This document shows positions 60,071 to 64,000 of a stretch of 64,000 bases of DNA, piece by piece. The stretch is from assembly GCF_021653995.1 (NCBI RefSeq), contig NZ_JAJJOZ010000005.1, positions 124,001 through 188,000 of the forward strand, in the 5' to 3' direction. The notes under the pieces were generated by a model. The model had not been told where the DNA came from. It saw only the letters and a list, made by a program, of their open reading frames with translations, and did not search any database. The DNA is from Allopusillimonas lactea. GTDB lineage: Bacteria > Pseudomonadota > Gammaproteobacteria > Burkholderiales > Burkholderiaceae_B. Within the stretch, counting starts at the first letter, position 1. The number at the start of each line of letters is the position of its first letter. The position numbers were made by a program, and so were the translations under genes.

Positions 60071-60378
60071 GCAGATGAGATAAGCCGATATGTACGCAGA
60101 GGTACACGAGCTTGTTGTGGTTGCGAGGGCATTGCCCTCAACAAAGAGCAAGATTCTACACTATTCCGCGTATCTATGCTGACAAACTTTGCAGCGGACG
60201 CAGCTTGCGCGGAGCGGCGAAGGCCCTGGCGGGCACGTGTGGTTGATCCGGGGCGAGGAGGGCGTGGGCCTGCTTGTGCGGCGGGTGCGGTCGAAGCAGC
60301 GGCAGCGGGATCGATTGGGTAAAAGTTCCGGAGCCCGCATGCGAAGGGAGTACGTGAGTATGTGTCGGGCACGGCTTG
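60071..60378. other. 308-nt region between tRNA-Cys and the PhzF-like gene
   Basis: It should hold the tRNA promoter (minus strand; TTGTCA and TAGTGT hexamers are spaced 16 nt near 60150-60180, not certain) and the end of the PhzF-like transcript. No gene is visible. Confidence 0.4.
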
Positions 60379-61257
60379 TCATGCTGTGTTGATATGGCCG
60401 TCTATGCAGGTGACTGCACTGCCGCCGACGCGTATGGTGCTGCCGTCGATATCGATCTCTATGTGCCCGTTGCGTTCCAGCGCGGCGCCCTGGGAGGCGA
60501 TAATGGCGTTTCCGTAGTGGCGCAGGCCGGTGGTATGGATGAAGGCGCCCACGCAGCCGTTTCCGCTGCCACACACAGGGTCTTCGTTGACGCCCTGGCC
60601 AGGAGCGAATGACCTGACTTCGATATGGACGCGCGCGCCGGGTGGGTAGTCGCCGAAAAGGGTGACGCCGCTCGCGCCCACGGCCACGCAAAGAGCGTCG
60701 ATGGCCCGGAAGTCGGGGCGGCAGGCCAGTACATCGGCGGCGGTATCCAGCCGGGCAACCAGCCAGCGCGGCCCGACATTGACAATGCGTGGCGCCGGCG
60801 TGCGCTGAACGGCATTTCCGAGTGCAGCATCGAGTTGGCTGATGTGTTCCAGGCCCAGCGATGTGAAGCTGGCCGCTGGCAGGTCGAAGGCGATGACGCG
60901 CCGCCCGCCATGACGGCGCCGGATGCTCAGCGCAACCAACCCGATGGCGCTTTGCTGAACCAGAATGCCGTCATGTTCGGTGACCAGGCCTGCCTCAAGC
61001 AGCGCATGTGCGGTGCCGATAGTGGGGTGCCCTGCAAAAGGCAGCTCGCCGCCGGGGCTAAAGATGCGAACGCCATAGTCGGCCTTCGGGTCGGCAGGCG
61101 GTATGACGAAGGTGGTCTCCGAAAGGTTGGTCCACCGCGCGATCTGCTGCATCCGAACTGAGTCGAGCCCGTCTGTGCCCAGGATCACGGCGACGGGGTT
61201 GCCACTGAACGGCATATGTGTGAAAACGTCCACTTGCTTGAAGGGTACGGTTGGCAT
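60379..61257 (-). CDS. PhzF-family isomerase-like protein
   Basis: A 292-aa protein of the PhzF/diaminopimelate epimerase fold. The start has FKQVDVFTHMPFSGNPVAVIL, the catalytic Glu is in LSETTFV near residue 46, and the two halves contain GHPTIGTAHALLE and DPVCGSGNGCVGAFI. The name-giving PhzF makes phenazine precursors, but no phenazine genes are near, and most family members have unknown substrates. It is a single gene. Confidence 0.93.
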   Translation of the reverse strand: MPTVPFKQVDVFTHMPFSGNPVAVILGTDGLDSVRMQQIARWTNLSETTFVIPPADPKADYGVRIFSPGGELPFAGHPTIGTAHALLEAGLVTEHDGILVQQSAIGLVALSIRRRHGGRRVIAFDLPAASFTSLGLEHISQLDAALGNAVQRTPAPRIVNVGPRWLVARLDTAADVLACRPDFRAIDALCVAVGASGVTLFGDYPPGARVHIEVRSFAPGQGVNEDPVCGSGNGCVGAFIHTTGLRHYGNAIIASQGAALERNGHIEIDIDGSTIRVGGSAVTCIDGHINTA

Positions 61258-61527
61258 GACATCACTCCTGGGGATGGATGCTCCAGAAACGGATGGCGAC
61301 AGTATGTCACGAGGAACGACGGGGCTGGCACCGGTTAAACGGCGGTGATTACATCAGAATTCCCGCTGCCCGAAACCAGTCGCGTCCCGCCTCTCACGTT
61401 CGGGCATTCAGTATGCTGATCGGTGCAGTCGGGGTGTCAGGATGGTCATTAATGACGACCAGTTGGAATAAAACAGCGGGACAGTCCGTCTACCCTGATA
61501 CTAACCACCCTCATGAGGAGATTTACC

Positions 61528-61905
61528 ATGACAACTTCACGCGTTTTGATGTCCCTTCTGGCTGCGGCCGCCATGACGGCAGGCGCGGCCTACGCCCAGG
61601 CACCGGCACAGACTCACGACGGTGTGCTGGCCGACGCGAAAGGCATGACGCTGTACACCTTCGACAAAGACAAGGCGGGCAGCGGCACGAGTGCCTGCTA
61701 TGATCAGTGCGCGACGAACTGGCCGCCTTTCAAGGCCGAGGCGGGCGCCGCGGTGCAGGGGGATTGGTCCACGATTATGCGCACGGATGGCACCAGCCAG
61801 TGGACATACAAGGGCATGCCGCTGTATCTGTTCAAGAACGACGCGAAACCAGGCGATAAAAAAGGCGACAACGTCAAGGATGTCTGGCACGTGGTCAAGC
61901 CCTGA
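61528..61905 (+). CDS. Secreted COG4315-type repeat protein
   Basis: A 125-aa exported protein. The signal peptide is about 1-25 (TTSRVLMSLLAAAAMTAGAAYAQ). The mature part holds two repeats of the secreted-repeat pattern: GMTLYTFDKDKAGSGTSACYDQCATNWPPF and GMPLYLFKNDAKPGDKKGD (consensus Yx(F/W/Y)xxD). Two Cys may pair. ATG 61528 has GAGGAG 10 nt upstream. It is followed by the sigma gene after 26 nt and may be a member of the same regulon. The function of the family is unknown. Confidence 0.88.
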   Translation: MTTSRVLMSLLAAAAMTAGAAYAQAPAQTHDGVLADAKGMTLYTFDKDKAGSGTSACYDQCATNWPPFKAEAGAAVQGDWSTIMRTDGTSQWTYKGMPLYLFKNDAKPGDKKGDNVKDVWHVVKP

Positions 61906-61931
61906 TTGCACATCACATCACGCGTTGAGCC

Positions 61932-62474
61932 ATGTCTGACGAGATTGCCGCCCAGATCACCGCCTGCATCCCCAGCCTGCGCCGCTACGCGCGCGGGTTG
62001 ACCGGCGATCGCGACCTGGCGGACGATCTCGTTCAGGACACGCTCGAGCGTGCTTGGAGCGGCTATAGCCGATGGCGCCGACGCGGGCCGCTGCGGGCCT
62101 GGATGTTCAGCATCATGCACAATCAGTTTATTGATCACGCGCGTGCCCGGCAGCGGCAAGTCGAGCTGGACACGGGTGGCGATCTGCCGGACGGTTGGGT
62201 ACGGCCCACGCAGTCCGATGCGCTTGAATTGCGCGACCTCGACGCCTTGTTGATCAGGCTGGGGCCGGAGTTGCGTGCGGTGATTCTGCTGGTGGCGGTC
62301 GAGTCGTTCAGTTACAAGGAGGCGGCGCAGGTACTCGATGTACCGATTGGTACAGTAATGTCGCGCCTGTCGCGGGCGCGCCAGCGCCTGGCTGCGCTGA
62401 TGGATGCCGAGCCCCAGGCGGGGGCTACCTTGGCAGCAGCAGCGCAAACCCACATGCTGCGTAGGGTCAAATGA
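61932..62474 (+). CDS. ECF-type RNA polymerase sigma factor
   Basis: A 180-aa sigma factor with region 2 (DRDLADDLVQDTLERAWSGYSRWRRRGPLRAWMFSIMHNQFIDHAR) and region 4 (LGPELRAVILLVAVESFSYKEAAQVLDVPIGTVMSRLSRARQRL). There is no region 1 or 3. The anti-sigma gene follows after 1 nt, the usual arrangement in which the anti-sigma holds sigma at the membrane. Target promoters are unknown; the secreted protein upstream may be one. Confidence 0.95.
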   Translation: MSDEIAAQITACIPSLRRYARGLTGDRDLADDLVQDTLERAWSGYSRWRRRGPLRAWMFSIMHNQFIDHARARQRQVELDTGGDLPDGWVRPTQSDALELRDLDALLIRLGPELRAVILLVAVESFSYKEAAQVLDVPIGTVMSRLSRARQRLAALMDAEPQAGATLAAAAQTHMLRRVK

Positions 62475-62475
62475 T

Positions 62476-63315
62476 ATGAATGAGCGCTATTCCGGCTCTT
62501 ATCCCGCTGACGAAGGCCCGGTTACCGAGGCCGACCTGCATGCCTATGTAGACGGCCAACTGGGTAGCGAACGCAGCGGCTTGGTAGAGGCTTACATTGC
62601 CACGCATGCGTCGGCGCGTACGCAGGTCGAAGCGTGGCGGCGGCAGAATCAACTGTTGCGCACAGCGCTGGACGACGTGCAGGACGAGCCCATCCCTCTG
62701 CGACTGTCGTTGGCGCGCAAGCCGGCACGCACATGGTGGCATGCACTGGCTGCCGGCTTGGTATGCACGGCAATTGGGGCGCTGGTTGCATGGCAGGCGC
62801 GCGGGGTCTGGGACGCTCAACAGGCAGTTGCCGTGGCCTCGGCGGTGGAGGGTGAACGGCTGGCCCAGCGCGCGGCTGTGGCGCACCAGGTGTTTGCCAG
62901 CGACATGGGCCGGCCGGTCGAAGTGAAGGCGGACCAGGAGCAGGCCATGGTGCGGTGGCTGTCCCGGCGCTTGGGTGAGCCGCTGCGCGTGCCTGTATTG
63001 GCCAGTGTGGGGTACACGCTGGTGGGCGGGCGGGTGCTGCCTGGCGAACAGGGCGCAGTGGCACAGCTCATGTATGGTGATAGCCAGGGCCAGCGCCTGA
63101 CGCTCTACGTGACGCGTGAAGCGCGCGGCGGGCAAACGGCTTTCCGCTTTGCCCAGGAGGGGGCCGTGCGGGTGTTCTATTGGGTCGATGGGAAGCTCGG
63201 CTACGCGCTTTCAGGCGAAGTGGCGCGCGACGAGCTCTGGCGAGTGTGCGAAGAAGTGTACCGACAACTTGACATGGTGCAACTGCCGGCGCCGCCGGGG
63301 CCTGTGGCCGGCTGA
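62476..63315 (+). CDS. Transmembrane anti-sigma factor
   Basis: A 279-aa protein. Residues 15-60 form the sigma-binding anti-sigma domain (TEADLHAYVDGQLGSERSGLVEAYI), without the HxxxCxxC zinc motif. One membrane helix lies at about 95-115 (WHALAAGLVCTAIGALVAW), and the C-terminal 160 residues are periplasmic (sensing) with conserved VLASVGYTLVGGRVLPGEQG and VFYWVDGKLGYALSGEV. It is coupled to the sigma gene by a 1-nt gap. The signal sensed is unknown. Confidence 0.92.
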   Translation: MNERYSGSYPADEGPVTEADLHAYVDGQLGSERSGLVEAYIATHASARTQVEAWRRQNQLLRTALDDVQDEPIPLRLSLARKPARTWWHALAAGLVCTAIGALVAWQARGVWDAQQAVAVASAVEGERLAQRAAVAHQVFASDMGRPVEVKADQEQAMVRWLSRRLGEPLRVPVLASVGYTLVGGRVLPGEQGAVAQLMYGDSQGQRLTLYVTREARGGQTAFRFAQEGAVRVFYWVDGKLGYALSGEVARDELWRVCEEVYRQLDMVQLPAPPGPVAG

Positions 63316-63337
63316 AGCCGGCGGGCGAGGCGGTTGC

Positions 63338-64000
63338 TTAGGCCCGGCGCGGTTCGATGGTCGGCGGGATCGGGCATTTATAGGGCTGCCCGTTGCGTGC
63401 GTCTTGCAGTTCGGCCTTCGCGCGTGCAAGTGTCTCGGGCATGCCCATCAGCCTGTAGGCGGTGGCGGCCAGTGCTTTGGCGGCGTACAGCATGCCCTTG
63501 TGCGCAAAGCCCTGTTTCCCTTGCGACACCATCTGCCACGAATGGAAAGCTGTGCCGTAGGCATAACAGGCACCCCAGAACTGGGCCGTGGGCGCCACCC
63601 AGCTCACATCGCCCACATCGGTGGAGCCGAACATCACCCGGTCGTCGTCGCGCCTATACGACGCGACGCCCTGGAATAGCGGCTTGGGCTGGCGCAACAC
63701 CTGCCCAAGATTGCTATTGGCCGACGCGATGTCGCTGTCGCTGATGACACCGAACAGGCCTTGGGCGGCCTGCTGCTCTGCTTCTGAATAGTGCGGCGCA
63801 TCCAGCCCGCGCAGGGTTTCATCAAGTACGTCGTTGAGCGTGCGATTGGGCATATAGTTGGAACACGCCTTGTCGAAGATGATCTCGACCTTGCAGTCCG
63901 TCATCAGCGCCGCGCCTTGTGCCACGCGCTGTATGCGCGCATACAGGTCATCGACTTGCTCATTGCGCGGGGCGCGGATCAAATACAGCACCTCGGCGTC
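63338..64000 (-). CDS. AbgB-like M20 amidohydrolase, C-terminal part (partial)
   Basis: Only the C-terminal 220 codons are visible; the start is beyond base 64000. DAEVLYLIRAPRN enters from the edge, which fits the dimerisation domain of p-aminobenzoyl-glutamate hydrolase subunit B, and residues such as FGSTDVGDVSWVAPTAQFW and GTAFHSWQMVSQGK match the AbgB catalytic C-terminal end. It would cleave N-acyl amino acids. Substrate cannot be inferred. It converges with the anti-sigma gene. Confidence 0.88.
   Translation of the reverse strand, partial: DAEVLYLIRAPRNEQVDDLYARIQRVAQGAALMTDCKVEIIFDKACSNYMPNRTLNDVLDETLRGLDAPHYSEAEQQAAQGLFGVISDSDIASANSNLGQVLRQPKPLFQGVASYRRDDDRVMFGSTDVGDVSWVAPTAQFWGACYAYGTAFHSWQMVSQGKQGFAHKGMLYAAKALAATAYRLMGMPETLARAKAELQDARNGQPYKCPIPPTIEPRRA

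Overview
The window is G+C-rich chromosomal DNA from a betaproteobacterium, most likely Burkholderiales of the Bordetella/Achromobacter/Pusillimonas type (Alcaligenaceae). The main clues are a RisA/RisS-type two-component pair, two Bug-type periplasmic receptors, a PHA phasin, a dusB-fis-purH-ruvC-ruvA cluster, and a pyrD-bpt-aat-Nudix cluster. The genus is inferred, not proven. I saw no insertion sequence, prophage or CRISPR array; one tRNA gene (Cys) is present.

Layout. 1-3269: a UvrA whose reading frame continues past the usual end into what looks like a second UvrA copy. 3526-8424: a 42-aa basic protein, a family 2 glycosyltransferase, a protein with a poly-Asp tail, EttA, an isochorismatase-family hydrolase and a glycine-zipper lipoprotein. 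8739-12624: minE, minD, minC and glnS, all on the minus strand. 12770-15234: a CydA/CydB-like pair in which the CydA-like subunit lacks every haem ligand and the quinol-site motif. It converges on risS-risA. 17444-22534: a ClC transporter with CBS domains, an outer-membrane barrel candidate behind short tandem repeats, and recQ. 22646-30430: ruvB, a divergent PLP dehydratase, then ruvA, ruvC, purH, fis, dusB and a UbiH-like hydroxylase read as one minus-strand run. 30553-34224: a TM2-like membrane protein, a leader RNA with its own promoter and leader peptide ahead of a small MgtC-C-terminal-like protein, CtaG and a BepA-like protease. 34350-43135: a YheT hydrolase, an NTF2-like protein, a CHCC zinc protein, ilvE, azlC-azlD, rhlE, a thioredoxin-like protein, an EI24 membrane protein, a CinA-type protein and an IclR regulator.

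43365-49687: a Bug receptor, the phasin, a 29-bp-arm perfect palindrome, pyrD, bpt, aat, a Nudix hydrolase and a protein of unknown function. 49802-55720: a catabolic block for an unidentified organic acid. It comprises a Bug receptor, a quinone-oxidoreductase-like dehydrogenase, an enoyl-CoA hydratase, a TetR regulator and two divergent family III CoA-transferases, with a TetR-type palindrome over the shared promoter. 55752-58799: an orphan MetI permease and a sulfide:quinone-reductase-like flavoprotein with two small membrane proteins. 59080-64000: a cold-shock gene with its own promoter and terminator, a gene-poor stretch with tRNA-Cys, a PhzF-like protein, a secreted repeat protein with an ECF sigma/anti-sigma pair, and the C-terminal part of an AbgB-like amidohydrolase.

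The most unusual items are the haem-ligand-free cytochrome bd-like pair, the leader RNA/MgtC-C-like unit, the long perfect palindrome after the phasin gene, and the double-length UvrA.
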